Origin: Croceicoccus mobilis
GTDB lineage: Bacteria; Pseudomonadota; Alphaproteobacteria; Sphingomonadales; Sphingomonadaceae
Direction of reading: 5' to 3'
DNA: 64,000 bases
Assembly (NCBI RefSeq): GCF_001661965.1
Contig: NZ_LYWZ01000022.1
Coordinates: 558,001-622,000, forward strand
Below are positions 54,494 through 64,000 of the stretch, piece by piece (the first letter of the stretch is position 1; each line of letters starts with the position of its first letter). The notes under the pieces were generated by a model. The model saw only the letters and a list, made by a program, of their open reading frames with translations. It was not told the origin of the DNA and made no database searches. The position numbers were made by a program, and so were the translations under genes.

Positions 54494-55720
54494 TCAGATC
54501 GTTGCGACGGCCTGGAACACGGTGTCGAGCTGGCCTTCGGTTATGCAATAGGGAGGCATCAGATAGATCGTGCTGCCCAATGGCCGCAGCAAAACTCCCC
54601 GTTCGAGGCAGTGACGCATCATCGCGGGCACGTCGCCAGCCATATAGCCATCGCCCTCACCCATCTCGAATGCGGCGATCCCGCCCGAAATGCGGGCGTT
54701 ACGGATCGGGAGCGTCTCGCCCAGCGCGTCCACTCTCGCCTTCATCCGCGATGCGAGCGTGGCGACACGCTCCAGCACCGGCTCCTCGCGCCATATGGCG
54801 AGATTGGCATTGGCGGCGGCGCAGGCGATGGGGTTTGCGGTATAGCTCGACGAATGGAAGAACATCTTCGCCCGGTCGGTGGACAGATGCGCCTCGAAGA
54901 TCGGCTCGCTCGCCATGGTGACGGCCAAGGGGATCGCACCGCCGGTCAGCCCTTTCGACAGGCAGAGAATGTCGGGCACCACCCCCGCTTGCTCACACGC
55001 GAGCAGCGTGCCGGTGCGGCCCCAGCCGGTCATCACTTCGTCCGCGATGAAAAGCGTGTCGTGCCGCGCGCAGATCGCGCGCATTTCGGCCAGCACCTGC
55101 GGCGAATAGAACTTCATCCCGCCCGCGCCCAGCACCAGCGGCTCCACGATCAGGGCCGCGGCGCCATCGCGGCAGGCGGCTTCCAACGCATCGAACGTGG
55201 GCTGGGCATCACCTTCGGGAAAGGGGATCGAGGTCACGTCGAACAGCAGCGGATCATAAGGCTGGTTAAACACGCCCCTCGCCCCCACGCTCATCGCGCC
55301 GATGGTGTCGCCATGATAGCTGTTGTCCATCACCACGATGCGGCTTCGGCTTTCGCCCCTATGCGTCCAGAAGCCTAGCGCCATCTTCAGCGCGACTTCC
55401 ACGCTGGTCGAACCGGAATCGGAAAAGAACACGCGGGTCAGGCTCTCGGGCATGATCGCGCGCAGGCCTGCCGCCACGTCTTCGGCTGGCTGATGGGTGA
55501 AACCGGCGAAGATGATCTGGTCCAATTGCTGCGCCTGATCGGCAATCGCTTTTGCGATGCGCGGATCGCCGTGGCCATGCGTCGTCACCCACCATGACGA
55601 AATCGCGTCGATGATCGCGCCGCCGTCTTTGGTGAATAATTCCGCGCCTTTACCGCGGGTGATCAGCGGAAAGTCCTCGCCCAGTCCGTGCTGGGTAAAG
55701 GGGTGCCATACAGCGCTCAT
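54494..55720 (-). CDS. bioA: Adenosylmethionine-8-amino-7-oxononanoate aminotransferase
   Basis: A PLP aminotransferase that makes 7,8-diaminopelargonate, using SAM as amino donor. The 408 residues have the WHPFTQ motif at the N terminus, the PLP-phosphate loop [13 protein letters not shown], and the catalytic lysine in CLSKGLTGG. It is the last gene of the biotin operon; its ATG overlaps the bioD stop by four bases. Confidence 0.96.
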   Translation of the reverse strand: MSAVWHPFTQHGLGEDFPLITRGKGAELFTKDGGAIIDAISSWWVTTHGHGDPRIAKAIADQAQQLDQIIFAGFTHQPAEDVAAGLRAIMPESLTRVFFSDSGSTSVEVALKMALGFWTHRGESRSRIVVMDNSYHGDTIGAMSVGARGVFNQPYDPLLFDVTSIPFPEGDAQPTFDALEAACRDGAAALIVEPLVLGAGGMKFYSPQVLAEMRAICARHDTLFIADEVMTGWGRTGTLLACEQAGVVPDILCLSKGLTGGAIPLAVTMASEPIFEAHLSTDRAKMFFHSSSYTANPIACAAANANLAIWREEPVLERVATLASRMKARVDALGETLPIRNARISGGIAAFEMGEGDGYMAGDVPAMMRHCLERGVLLRPLGSTIYLMPPYCITEGQLDTVFQAVATI

Positions 55721-56382
55721 GCTGCACCCCCGAAATCTGCAGCATCGAAGGTTTTCGCAAAGGCGGCTGCCAGCGATTCATGGGTCAACGGGTCGAGCGG
55801 GTCGATCCGGCCCAGCCGCTTCACGCCCGCCATTTCGCAGATCGTGCGCTCGCTGTCGGCGACTTCCTCGCCCATGAAGGCGATACCGATGATCGGTATC
55901 TCGCGGCGGCGCAGCGCCTCTATCGACAGCAGGCTATGGTTGATCGTGCCAAGTTTCGTGCGCGCGACCAGCACGACGGGTGCGTTCCAGCGGGCGATCA
56001 CGTCGAGGAAGGTTGTTTCGCGATTGAGGGGCACCATCAGCCCGCCCGCCATCTCCACCACCAGCGGCCCATCGACCTGCGGCAATTCCAGCGCATCGGG
56101 GTCGATTGCTACCCCGTCGATCTCTGCCGCCAGATGCGGGGAGCAGGGCGTCTGCAGGCTATAGGCATCTGGCACGCGCCGCTCTGCCGGGATCGCGCCT
56201 AGCCGCGCAGCACGGTCGCCATCGCTGCACATGCGGCCTGTCTCATCCGGGTCAAAGCCCGCCTGCACCGGCTTCCAGTAATAGGCCCCCAACGCATGGG
56301 TCAGCGCGGCGGCAAAGACAGTCTTGCCGACATCGGTATCGGTGCCGGCGACGATGATGATGGGATGCTTGGTGTCGGTCAT
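55717..56382 (-). CDS. bioD: Dethiobiotin synthetase
   Basis: Carboxylates and closes diaminopelargonate to dethiobiotin with ATP and CO2. The 221 residues have the P-loop variant [16 protein letters not shown] and the family motif KPVQAGFD, with [11 protein letters not shown] as the second conserved block. It overlaps bioC upstream by four bases and bioA downstream by four, so translation is coupled along the operon. Confidence 0.95.
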   Translation of the reverse strand: MTDTKHPIIIVAGTDTDVGKTVFAAALTHALGAYYWKPVQAGFDPDETGRMCSDGDRAARLGAIPAERRVPDAYSLQTPCSPHLAAEIDGVAIDPDALELPQVDGPLVVEMAGGLMVPLNRETTFLDVIARWNAPVVLVARTKLGTINHSLLSIEALRRREIPIIGIAFMGEEVADSERTICEMAGVKRLGRIDPLDPLTHESLAAAFAKTFDAADFGGAA

Positions 56383-57164
56383 AAGGGACGCGTGTAATGG
56401 CAGGTCACAAGCTCATAGCCAATGCGCACCACGCCATCTTCCCGCGCATCCGCGTCAAGCTGACGCATCGCGCCGCGCAGTGCGGCAGCTGATACCGGGC
56501 GATGGCCGGGGGCGGGCACGGTCGCGCCGATGCCCCGCAGCGCCGACAGGAAAGCGCGCGCGTCGGCATGGTCCTCTTGCAGCAATTCGATGTGCGTGGC
56601 CGCTGCCTGCAGGTCGGGCCGGATGGCGGCGATATGGGCGGCATCCTCCAGCGGCAGCGTGCCCGGCTTTGCGCCTGCCTGTGCCAGCGCCGCGTTCCAT
56701 GCCGCAAAGGTGCGGCTGCCAAGCGTGTTGAAGATCAGATGCCCGCCCGGTTTCAACCAGCCCAGCATGCGCTCCACCACCGGCTCCAGCGGGCCGAGCC
56801 ATTGCACGGCAAGGCTGGCGGTGACGATGTCGAACGGTCCACCCGACGGTGCATCGCCCGATGCAGCATCGAAGCGGGCAAAATGCAGCGCGGGATCGTC
56901 GCCCATCGTTTCCCGGCAGCGATCCACCATCGCGGGGGACAGGTCGGTGACAAGCCATTCGCCGCCCATGCCGCGCATGCGCATGGCGCTGGTCAGGAAC
57001 CCCGTGCCGCAGCCAATCTCCAGCAGGTGCGGCGCATCCAGCCCCAAGGCCGCGACCCGCTGCGCCAGCATGTCGGCCGCGATGCGCTGCATGCGGGCCT
57101 GCGCAGCATAATCGCTGGCCGCGCCAAAGCTTCGGGCGATCTCGGCCTGCCTTTTCGCGCTCAT
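56379..57164 (-). CDS. bioC: Malonyl-[ACP] O-methyltransferase BioC
   Basis: Methylates malonyl-ACP so that fatty acid synthesis can build the pimeloyl chain. The 261 residues have a BioC-type N terminus ([18 protein letters not shown]), SAM motif [15 protein letters not shown], and the SLAVQWLG motif typical of BioC. ATG at 57164 overlaps the esterase gene by four bases; the longer open frame upstream lies within that gene. Confidence 0.92.
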   Translation of the reverse strand: MSAKRQAEIARSFGAASDYAAQARMQRIAADMLAQRVAALGLDAPHLLEIGCGTGFLTSAMRMRGMGGEWLVTDLSPAMVDRCRETMGDDPALHFARFDAASGDAPSGGPFDIVTASLAVQWLGPLEPVVERMLGWLKPGGHLIFNTLGSRTFAAWNAALAQAGAKPGTLPLEDAAHIAAIRPDLQAAATHIELLQEDHADARAFLSALRGIGATVPAPGHRPVSAAALRGAMRQLDADAREDGVVRIGYELVTCHYTRPL

Positions 57165-57787
57165 GACAAGGCCTCGGCAAAGCGGCGGATATGGGCGGCG
57201 CATTCGGCGGCATGGGTGATCGGCAGCAGGTGGCCTGCGCCCCCGATCGTGAGCCGTTCGGCAGCGGCAGCAGCAAATTGCGCGGCGCGCATGTCGGCTG
57301 GCAGCAGGGGGTCTGCGTCTCCGTCGATAGCCAATATTTTCCAGCCCTTTACCGCAGCGCTGCAATCATCGGCGCGCATGGCGCGAAGGTCTGCCAACAG
57401 CGGGCCACTTTGGGGGTCGGGGGCAGCATCGCTGACACCGATCCGGCTGCGAAAATCCTTTAGCACTGCCGCCGGGTTAGCGCCGAAACGCGCCATCATG
57501 CGCGTCACCACGCGGGGCGCGACACCGGGCCTTTCACCATCGGCGGTAAAGCGGTCGAAGCCATTGATCGCGACCAGCCCGGCACACCCGGCAGGCGGAT
57601 GGGCCAGCAAAGCCATTGCGCCAAAGCTGTGCGTGACTGCGATGCACGGCCCCTCCACCTCGGGCCAGTCCGCCGCCCCGAAATAGCCCCGGTCGGCGCG
57701 CAGCACTTCCCATTCGGGCAGGCAATCGGCGAGCCTGTCCCAGACCGCAGCATCAAAGCCCCAGCCATGCACCGCAAACAGCTTCAC
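57161..57787 (-). CDS. bioH: Alpha/beta hydrolase, probable pimeloyl-ACP methyl ester esterase
   Basis: A 208-residue alpha/beta hydrolase inside the biotin operon, presumed to remove the methyl ester that BioC adds. The oxyanion motif HGWGFDAAVW, nucleophile serine in VTHSFGAMA, acid in IDGDADPLLP and histidine in GGAGHLLP are seen. The nucleophile elbow has T-H-S-F-G instead of G-x-S-x-G, and the chain is shorter than BioH (about 256). It fits BioH only by context; the symbol is provisional. Confidence 0.72.
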   Translation of the reverse strand: MKLFAVHGWGFDAAVWDRLADCLPEWEVLRADRGYFGAADWPEVEGPCIAVTHSFGAMALLAHPPAGCAGLVAINGFDRFTADGERPGVAPRVVTRMMARFGANPAAVLKDFRSRIGVSDAAPDPQSGPLLADLRAMRADDCSAAVKGWKILAIDGDADPLLPADMRAAQFAAAAAERLTIGGAGHLLPITHAAECAAHIRRFAEALS

Positions 57788-58941
57788 CGGCAGGCCTCCA
57801 GCGCGCAGAGCAGCGCATCGACATCTTCGGCTGAGTGCCCCGCCCTTAGCGCAATGCGCAGACGGCTCGACCCTGCGGGCACGGTGGGCGGGCGAATGGC
57901 GGCAGCGATCATGCCGCGCGCCTCCAGCTGTGCCGACATGCGCAGCGCATCCTCTTCATCGCCGATGATGGCGGGCACGATCTGCGTGGTGGATGCGCCG
58001 TAATCAATGCGAAGACCCGCCAGCCCTGCACGCAATTGCGCGCCCAGCGAAAGCAGATGCGCCCGCGCGTCATCCAAAGTCGGCAGCAGGTCCAGCGCCG
58101 CGTCGATCGCGCCCAGCACGGCAGGCGGCGGCGCGGTCGTGAATATGAAGCCGCCGCAGGCATTGACCAGCCAGTCCTTCATCACCTGCGAACAGGCGAG
58201 ATAGCCGCCAAATCCGCCCAGCGCCTTGCTAAACGTGCCCATGGCGATGTCGACATCCGCGATCCCATGCGTCAGCCCCGCGCCGCCCGGCCCCAGCACG
58301 CCGGTCGCATGCGCTTCGTCCACCACCAACAGCGCGTCATGTTCGCGGGCCAGCGCGGCCAGCCCCGCCAAATCGGCGCGGTCGCCGTCCATGGAGAACA
58401 CGCTTTCGGTCAGCACGATGCGCGCCGGGGCGTCGGCCTCGGCGGCAAGCAGCTCACCCAGATGCGCAAGATCGTTATGGCGGAATCGTTTCTGCCGCAC
58501 GCCAGCCGCCGCGCAGCCGTGATGAATGCTGGCATGCACCAGCCGGTCGGTGAAGACCGCCGCGCCCGGCACCGCCTTGACCAGCGCCGGCACCAATGCC
58601 GCATTCGCCTGCCATCCGCTGGCCAGCAGCAGCGCCGCCTCGGTTCCCTTCAGCGCGGCGATCCGCGCCTCTACCGCCAGATGCGCATCATGCGTGCCCG
58701 TCACCAGCCGCGACGCACCCGATCCCGCGCCATACAGCGTGGCGTAATCGGCAGCGCGCTGGCCCAGCATGGGATGCAGTGCGAGGCCGAGGTAATCATT
58801 GCTCGAAAAGTCGAGAGCCTCGCGCCCGTCCCGCACCATGCGGCCGTGCGGCATCAGCGCGGCGGCGCGCAAGGAACGGCGCTGCCCCTTTGCATCCAGC
58901 TCGTCCAGCCTTGCGGCCAATCGCTCATCCCAGCGGCTCAT
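57784..58941 (-). CDS. bioF: 8-amino-7-oxononanoate synthase
   Basis: Condenses pimeloyl-ACP with alanine to AON, PLP dependent. The 385 residues include DFSSNDYLGLA, TGTHDAHLAVEARIA and the PLP-lysine motif MGTFSKALGGFGG. It is the first gene of the minus-strand bioF-bioH-bioC-bioD-bioA run, every junction overlapping by four bases. bioB is not in the window. It is divergent from the methylthioadenosine phosphorylase gene. Confidence 0.96.
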   Translation of the reverse strand: MSRWDERLAARLDELDAKGQRRSLRAAALMPHGRMVRDGREALDFSSNDYLGLALHPMLGQRAADYATLYGAGSGASRLVTGTHDAHLAVEARIAALKGTEAALLLASGWQANAALVPALVKAVPGAAVFTDRLVHASIHHGCAAAGVRQKRFRHNDLAHLGELLAAEADAPARIVLTESVFSMDGDRADLAGLAALAREHDALLVVDEAHATGVLGPGGAGLTHGIADVDIAMGTFSKALGGFGGYLACSQVMKDWLVNACGGFIFTTAPPPAVLGAIDAALDLLPTLDDARAHLLSLGAQLRAGLAGLRIDYGASTTQIVPAIIGDEEDALRMSAQLEARGMIAAAIRPPTVPAGSSRLRIALRAGHSAEDVDALLCALEACR

Positions 58942-59007
58942 GGCATGCCCTCAAGACGAGAAACGCGCTCTTGTCCAGCATTGCCACATGCGCGTATCGA
59001 GCCGGGC

Positions 59008-59889
59008 ATGGGAAAATGGACCATCGGAATCATCGGCGGATCGGGGCTCTATCGGCTAAAGGGGCTGGAGCATGGCGAGTGGCTGCCGGTCAGCTCTCCC
59101 TTTGGCGAGCCATCGGACGAGATCCTGTTCGGCTCCTTGGGCGATGTCGAATTGCGCTTTCTGCCGCGCCACGGACGCGGGCACCGCATCGCGCCGGGCG
59201 ACATCAATGCCCGCGCCAATATCGATGCGCTGAAACGCGCAGGCTGCACCGACATCCTTGCCGTTTCGGCCATCGGGTCTCTGCGTGAAGAGCTGGAGCC
59301 GGGGCATTTTGTCGCTTTCGACCAGTTCATCGACCGCACCCATTCGGGGCCGGGCGGGCGCGAGGCGAGCTTTTTCGGCACCGGCATGGTCGCGCATGTG
59401 CCGATGGCCGATCCCGTATGCCCACGCCTTGCCGCCATGGCGGCAGATGCGGTGGAGGCAGCGGGCGGCACCTGCGCGCGCGGCGGAACCTGCGTCATCA
59501 TCGAGGGGCCGCAATTCTCCACCCGCGCCGAAAGCCACATGTACCGGCAATGGGGCGGCGACGGGGTGAACATGACCGCGCTTCCCGAAGCGAAGCTCGC
59601 CCGCGAAGCCGAGCTTCCCTATGCGATGCTGGGCATGGTCACCGATTACGACTGCTGGCGCGACAATGGGCACGATGTCGATGTCGCCGAAATCGTCGCG
59701 CGGCTCCATGCCAATAGCGCGCTGGCGCTCGCCACGATCGACAGGTTCCTGGCCGCCCTTCCGGCACAGCGCGCGCCTTCACCCATCGACACCGCTCTGG
59801 ACGGCGCGATCATGACCGCGCCCGAAGCGCGCGATCCGGCGATGAAGGCGCGGCTGGAGGCGATCCTGTGGCGTATCGACGCAGGCTGA
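59008..59889 (+). CDS. mtnP: S-methyl-5'-thioadenosine phosphorylase
   Basis: Phosphorolyses 5'-methylthioadenosine from polyamine and homoserine-lactone metabolism. The 293 residues have IGIIGGSGLYRL, the phosphate site LPRHGRGHRI, the base pocket CVIIEGPQFSTRAES and the MTAP-specific NMTALPEAKLAREAEL and TDYDCW. A very long frame upstream is antisense to bioF and not real. It is divergent from bioF. Confidence 0.95.
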   Translation: MGKWTIGIIGGSGLYRLKGLEHGEWLPVSSPFGEPSDEILFGSLGDVELRFLPRHGRGHRIAPGDINARANIDALKRAGCTDILAVSAIGSLREELEPGHFVAFDQFIDRTHSGPGGREASFFGTGMVAHVPMADPVCPRLAAMAADAVEAAGGTCARGGTCVIIEGPQFSTRAESHMYRQWGGDGVNMTALPEAKLAREAELPYAMLGMVTDYDCWRDNGHDVDVAEIVARLHANSALALATIDRFLAALPAQRAPSPIDTALDGAIMTAPEARDPAMKARLEAILWRIDAG

Positions 59890-60088
59890 TTAGAGGGCTG
59901 AAAAAGCTTCCCATTTCGGGACGGGCCAATCCATGACAGCGCGTGTCATTTCCCTGACGGCAAATGTGGCCCCATTAGGAATGCGCCCGCAGTAATGTCG
60001 GCGGGCACATCGGGATCGGTTTTGCCGCGTATTGCGCCAAAAAGGGGGCAGTGGCACATCGACCCGTGTCGTAGGGGGAATACAACGA

Positions 60089-60781
60089 ATGTCAGCCAGC
60101 GGTCTTGAAATCCTGCATATCGAGGATGACAAGCGCACCGCCGCCGACCTGCAAGAGCTGGTCAAGGCGACGGGCGACCGTATCACCTGGTCCGCCACCG
60201 GCTCCGACGGGCTGCGCCAGGCGGGCGTGGGCGATTTCGATGTCATCATCCTCGACCGCATGCTGCCCGATTTCGATGGGCTGACCGTGGTGAAGCAATT
60301 GCGCGATTCGGGCGTCGGAACGCCGGTGCTGATGCTGTCTGCGCTGGGCCGCACGGTCGACCGGGCCGAAGGGCTGGACGCAGGCGCGGACGATTATCTG
60401 GCGAAACCGTTCGAGGCAGCCGAACTGCTGGCACGCCTGCGCGCGCTGCATCGACGCGCATCGGGCGCGACGCATAGTGCGGTGATCATCCACGGCGCGT
60501 TCGAATGCCATGTAAAGGCACGCACCGCCTTTCGCGGGGGCAAGCACCTGCCTTTAAGCCCGAAGGAATTCGAGCTGTTCCGCTATCTGATCGAAAATGC
60601 GGGCGATGTCGTCACGCGCGAAATGCTGCTGCGCGATGTCTGGAAGATGAGCTTCGATCCGCAGACCAATGTCGTCGACGTCAATATCGGTCGCTTGCGT
60701 CGGAAGCTTGAGGACGGGTTCAACTCGCCTGCGCTGGAAACGATCTGGGGCACCGGCTACCGCCTGCTTGACGGGCGATAA
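60089..60781 (+). CDS. OmpR-family response regulator
   Basis: A 230-residue regulator. The receiver domain has the acidic pair in HIEDDKRTA, the phospho-acceptor D56 in IILDRMLPD and the switch lysine in YLAKPFEA. The winged-helix output domain ends with VDVNIGRLRRKLE and TIWGTGYRL. ATG 60089 follows AGGGGGAAT. It is co-directional with its partner kinase, 37 bases away. Target genes are unknown. Confidence 0.95.
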   Translation: MSASGLEILHIEDDKRTAADLQELVKATGDRITWSATGSDGLRQAGVGDFDVIILDRMLPDFDGLTVVKQLRDSGVGTPVLMLSALGRTVDRAEGLDAGADDYLAKPFEAAELLARLRALHRRASGATHSAVIIHGAFECHVKARTAFRGGKHLPLSPKEFELFRYLIENAGDVVTREMLLRDVWKMSFDPQTNVVDVNIGRLRRKLEDGFNSPALETIWGTGYRLLDGR

Positions 60782-60818
60782 GTGCGCTTGGCGCAGGGCT
60801 TGAAGGCAGGATAGAGCC

Positions 60819-62201
60819 ATGGCCCAGATGGAACGCACCGGCCTCTTCGATTCGATCTTCACCCGGCTTGTCGCCTGGGCGATCGCGATTTCGATCGCGG
60901 TGGTGCTCATCCTCGGCTGGATCGTCACGGCCAAGTTCCAGCAGATCAGCGATGATACCGTCCGATGGGCGATCCATAACGAGATGGACCGCCTGTCCGA
61001 CGTTCTGGAGGAGCGCGGGCGGGACGAGCTTGTCGTCTATATCGAGGATGCTGCCAGCATTCGCGCCCCCACAGGTTCGGCCACGCATTACCTGCTGCTC
61101 GATGAAGACGGCAACCGCCTCGCCGGCGATCTGGCTGCGATCCCCGCCATCCCCGAAGACGAGATCGGCGGCGATATCGTGCTGCCCGGCCGGGTCCCGG
61201 CCTATGCCTGGCGGCTGGAGCTGGAGCCGGGGCTGATGCTGGTCGTCGCCAGGGAGACGAGCACGCAATTGCTGCAGGTGAACCAGATCGGCCTCGCCTT
61301 TGTCGGGGGCGGATTGTTCGTCGTGCTGGCGGTGGGCGTCACCGGCTATATCACGGCGCGCCGGCTGGCGAAGCGGGTGCGTCTGATCAACGCCGCCTTC
61401 CGCCATCCCGAACCGAAGCGTCTGGCAGCGCTTGGCACCGGCCATGCCGAGCGCGACGAGATCGGCGAGGTCACGCGCCATTCCAGTGCCGCGCTTACCC
61501 GTCTCGACCGGCTGATGCGCGCCCAGCGCGATACCACCGACCAGATCGCGCATGAGATGCGCACCCCGCTGATGCATCTCGACAATCGGCTGATAAAGGC
61601 GATCCAGGCGCAGGAAACCGCGAAGACCCCCGATCCGGAGACCACCGAAAGGCTGATCGACGCCCGCGCCGAGATCCGCCGCGTGGTCGCCACGCTGGAA
61701 TCGCTTCTCGACATCGCGCATAGCGAAGCCGATGTCGGTAATCCGCGCGGGCTGGAGCAGGTCGATCTCACCGCGCTCGCCACCCGCATCGCCGATCTTT
61801 ACGGCGCCAGCGCGGAAGAAACCGGCCATAATTTCCTGCTGGAGGCCGAGGAAGGCGTGACCATGCTGGGTGACGAGATCCAGCTATCGCGCCTCATCAC
61901 CAATCTCCTCGACAATGCGTTCAAATATGTGCCCGCTGGCGGGACCGTTCGGTTGATCGTACGCCATGGCCCGCGCATCATCGTTGCCGATGATGGGCCC
62001 GGTATTCCCGAGGAATTCCGCGAGACCATCTTCCGCCGCTTTGGCCGCGGAGCGGAACACGGCAATCACGACAGCCGCGGCGCAGGGCTCGGCCTTGCGC
62101 TCGCCCGCGCCATCGCCATCCGGCATGATATGGAACTGCGCCTCGCGCCCTCCACCATGGGCGCCCGTTTCGAGATGCGCCCCGCGCCCGAAGCCGTTTG
62201 A
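60819..62201 (+). CDS. Sensor histidine kinase
   Basis: A 460-residue membrane kinase paired with the upstream regulator. Two membrane helices (about 13-37 and 155-176) flank a periplasmic sensor of about 120 residues. Then come a HAMP linker, the dimerisation helix with phospho-acceptor H245 in HEMRTPL, and the HATPase domain with NLLDNAFKY, ADDGPGIPEEF and GAGLGLALARAI. The sensed signal is unknown. Confidence 0.94.
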   Translation: MAQMERTGLFDSIFTRLVAWAIAISIAVVLILGWIVTAKFQQISDDTVRWAIHNEMDRLSDVLEERGRDELVVYIEDAASIRAPTGSATHYLLLDEDGNRLAGDLAAIPAIPEDEIGGDIVLPGRVPAYAWRLELEPGLMLVVARETSTQLLQVNQIGLAFVGGGLFVVLAVGVTGYITARRLAKRVRLINAAFRHPEPKRLAALGTGHAERDEIGEVTRHSSAALTRLDRLMRAQRDTTDQIAHEMRTPLMHLDNRLIKAIQAQETAKTPDPETTERLIDARAEIRRVVATLESLLDIAHSEADVGNPRGLEQVDLTALATRIADLYGASAEETGHNFLLEAEEGVTMLGDEIQLSRLITNLLDNAFKYVPAGGTVRLIVRHGPRIIVADDGPGIPEEFRETIFRRFGRGAEHGNHDSRGAGLGLALARAIAIRHDMELRLAPSTMGARFEMRPAPEAV

Positions 62202-62360
62202 TCGGCCCCGTCAGGCTCGGAACTCTCACCGCCTGCATGCGCTTATCCCTTGGAAAAGCCGTGAAAACACGGTAATATAATTTCACGATTATAAAATTTC
62301 ATTCTTCCGCTTTCGCAGGCACGAAGATGAGAAAACAAGACGCGTGAGAGGAATGTCGAC
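62202..62360 (+). promoter_or_regulatory. AT-rich promoter region of bkd operon
   Basis: An AT-rich patch (62245-62320) sits in GC-rich sequence and contains TATAAT at 62276-62281 with TTGGAA 20 bases upstream. GTGAAA and TTTCAC pair nearby and ATTTCA repeats about 17 bases apart. Lrp/AsnC-type control of branched-chain genes would fit such AT-rich DNA (inference). Confidence 0.4.
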
Positions 62361-63614
62361 GTGAAGGGATCAAACCTCCCCAGGCTCGAACTCCATATCC
62401 CGGAGCCGCCTTCGCGGCCCGATACGGAGGTCGATTTCAGCCATGTGAACCGGGGCAAGGCAGGCGCCGTGCGCCGCCCCGACATTGCCGCGCCCGAAGC
62501 CGAGATGCGCGATCTGCCCTATGAGCTGATCCGCGTGCTGGACGACGAGAATGCCGCGGTCGGCCCGTGGGACCCGAAGCTGTCTGCCGACACGCTGATC
62601 AAGGGCCTGCGCGCGATGATGCTGACCCGCGCTTTCGACGACCGCCTGTTCCGCGCGCACCGGCAGGGCAAGACCAGCTTTTACATGAAATCGACCGGCG
62701 AAGAGGCGATTGCCGCCGCGCAATCGATGGCGCTGGACAAGGGGGACATGTTCTTCCCCACCTATCGCGCCCTGGCGTGGCTGCATGCGCGCAACTATCC
62801 GCTGACGACGCTTTGCAACCAGATCTTCTCCAACGCGGAAGACCCGCTGGCTGGCAAGCAGCTCCCTATCCTGCATTCGGCGCGGGCATATGATTTCTAC
62901 TCGATCAGCGGCAATCTGGGCGTGCGTTTCGTCCACGCCGTGGGCTGGGCGATGGCGTCGGCCTATAAGAACGACACCAAGATTTCGCTGGCTTACGTCG
63001 GTGACGGCACCACGGCAGAGGGCGATTTCCACGAGGCGATGACCTTCGCCGCCGCCTATCGCGCGCCGACGATCCTGTGCGTGACGAACAACCAATACGC
63101 AATTTCCAGCTTTGCCGGGTTCGCCGCGCCCGAACGCCTGCCGTTCGCCGCCAAGGCGCTGGCCTACGGCTTCCCCGGCATCAAGGTCGACGGCAACGAC
63201 TTCCTCGCCGTGTGGGGTGCCACGCAGTGGGCCGCCGAGCGCGCGCGCACCAACAACGGGCCGACTTTGATCGAATTCTACACCTACCGCGCCGAGGGGC
63301 ATTCCACCTCCGACGATCCCAGCGCCTATCGCCCCAAGGACGAGGCGAAGCACTGGCCGCTGGGCGATCCTGTCGAGCGGTTGAAGGGCCACCTCATCGC
63401 GCTTGGCGAATGGAGCGAGGAACAGCACGAAGCGCTGGCGGGCGAGCTGAAGGAGAAGGTGAAGGTCGCGGTCAAGGAAGCCGAAGCCATCGGCACATTG
63501 GGCCAGTCGAAACCGCCCATCGACGAGATGTTCGAGGACGTGTTCGAGGAGCTGGACTGGAGGCTCAAGGAACAGAAGGCCGAGCTGCATAGCCGGCGTG
63601 AAGGGAGGGACTGA
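62361..63614 (+). CDS. bkdA: Branched-chain 2-oxoacid dehydrogenase E1 alpha
   Basis: The thiamine-diphosphate subunit that decarboxylates branched-chain 2-oxoacids. The 417 residues start with an N-terminal arm (about 60 residues) typical of BCKDH rather than pyruvate dehydrogenase. They contain [18 protein letters not shown], the TPP motif [14 protein letters not shown] with its ending NNQYAIS, and the [16 protein letters not shown] loop. GTG 62361 follows AGAGGAA. The E1 beta gene follows after two bases. Confidence 0.93.
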   Translation: MKGSNLPRLELHIPEPPSRPDTEVDFSHVNRGKAGAVRRPDIAAPEAEMRDLPYELIRVLDDENAAVGPWDPKLSADTLIKGLRAMMLTRAFDDRLFRAHRQGKTSFYMKSTGEEAIAAAQSMALDKGDMFFPTYRALAWLHARNYPLTTLCNQIFSNAEDPLAGKQLPILHSARAYDFYSISGNLGVRFVHAVGWAMASAYKNDTKISLAYVGDGTTAEGDFHEAMTFAAAYRAPTILCVTNNQYAISSFAGFAAPERLPFAAKALAYGFPGIKVDGNDFLAVWGATQWAAERARTNNGPTLIEFYTYRAEGHSTSDDPSAYRPKDEAKHWPLGDPVERLKGHLIALGEWSEEQHEALAGELKEKVKVAVKEAEAIGTLGQSKPPIDEMFEDVFEELDWRLKEQKAELHSRREGRD

Positions 63615-63616
63615 TC

Positions 63617-64000
63617 ATGGTAGAGAACCAGCCTTCCGTTAACGACGCGGCGACCGAAACCTATTCCAAGAAAATGAACATGATCCAGGCGCTTAACAGC
63701 GGTCTGGACGTGATGCTGGGCAAGGACGAGGATGTCCTGATCTTTGGCGAGGATGTCGGCTATTTCGGCGGCGTCTTCCGCGTGACCGAGGGTCTGCAGA
63801 ACAAGTACGGCCTGAAACGCTGCTTCGACGCGCCGCTGACCGAAGGCGGCATCATCGGCAGCGCCATCGGCATGGGCGCATACGGCCTGCGTCCGGTGCC
63901 CGAGATCCAGTTCGCGGACTATATCCTCCCCGCCTATGATCAGCTGGTGAGCGAGGCGGCGCGCCTGCGCTACCGCTCCAACGGCGAGTTCTGGGCCCCG
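63617..64000 (+). CDS. bkdB: Branched-chain 2-oxoacid dehydrogenase E1 beta, partial
   Basis: The first 128 residues of the E1 beta subunit, cut by the window end. [30 protein letters not shown] and the [16 protein letters not shown] stretch match the E1 beta TPP-binding half. GGAGGG lies before the ATG at 63617. It presumably continues with the C-terminal transketolase domain and the E2 gene outside the window. Confidence 0.93.
   Translation, partial: MVENQPSVNDAATETYSKKMNMIQALNSGLDVMLGKDEDVLIFGEDVGYFGGVFRVTEGLQNKYGLKRCFDAPLTEGGIIGSAIGMGAYGLRPVPEIQFADYILPAYDQLVSEAARLRYRSNGEFWAP

Noticed and set aside
58036-59007. Long in-frame upstream extension of mtnP (617 codons in total)
   Set aside because: The extension is antisense to bioF, while the MTAP family begins at the ATG at 59008.

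Overview
The window is a 64 kb stretch of GC-rich, densely coding bacterial chromosome. Gene content and order point to an alphaproteobacterium of the Sphingomonadales, probably Erythrobacteraceae-like (inference). Supporting points are the run mutM-ubiE-ubiB-coaBC-dut beside dnaA and rpsT, the Smr-mltA-Tim44-like/secB block, ubiquinone genes, a 41-residue cysteine-free L36, and GANTC (CcrM-type) sites crowded upstream of dnaA. No rRNA, tRNA, insertion sequence, prophage or CRISPR array was seen.

Layout. 0-13.5 kb: a cut-off Tat-signal protein, a retropepsin-like protease, ispG, a ZntB/CorA transporter, a GNAT enzyme overlapping a complete class A beta-lactamase, a 0.7 kb gene-poor gap, pheA, membrane cytochrome c, lysC, ubiG, a DUF2059 protein, a siderophore-interacting reductase, an ArsC-like reductase and aroC. 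13.5-16 kb: ahpC and ahpF behind a candidate OxyR site and separated by a strong terminator. 16-23 kb: Smr, mltA and Tim44-like genes facing secB, murJ and trpS, then a DUF4136 lipoprotein. 23-30.5 kb: dut-coaBC-ubiB-ubiE-mutM, dnaA and rpsT, all on the minus strand. 30.7-43.4 kb: a ThiF/MoeB-like E1 protein, an MBL hydrolase, nadA, a secreted isoaspartyl peptidase, DUF2254 and EamA membrane proteins, lipB, a PmtA-like methyltransferase, arsC with an orphan 2Fe-2S protein, rpmJ and galE.

43.7-54.3 kb is the most distinctive region and looks like a surface-glycan or modified-sugar locus. It holds a GT2 glycosyltransferase, a three-domain sugar C-methyltransferase, a UDP-galactopyranose-mutase-like flavoprotein, a DUF707 protein, an Fe(II)/2-oxoglutarate oxygenase and a GMC dehydrogenase overlapping a Tat-signal small subunit. 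Glucose-1-phosphate cytidylyltransferase (RfbF) and two SDR sugar-nucleotide enzymes follow. The combination suggests a CDP-sugar with C-methylation and oxidative tailoring; no obvious 4,6-dehydratase lies within it.

54.5-59 kb: a tightly overlapping biotin operon (bioF, a BioH-like esterase, bioC, bioD, bioA) without bioB. 59-64 kb: methylthioadenosine phosphorylase, an OmpR-type two-component pair, and the start of a branched-chain 2-oxoacid dehydrogenase operon (E1 alpha, and E1 beta cut by the window end).
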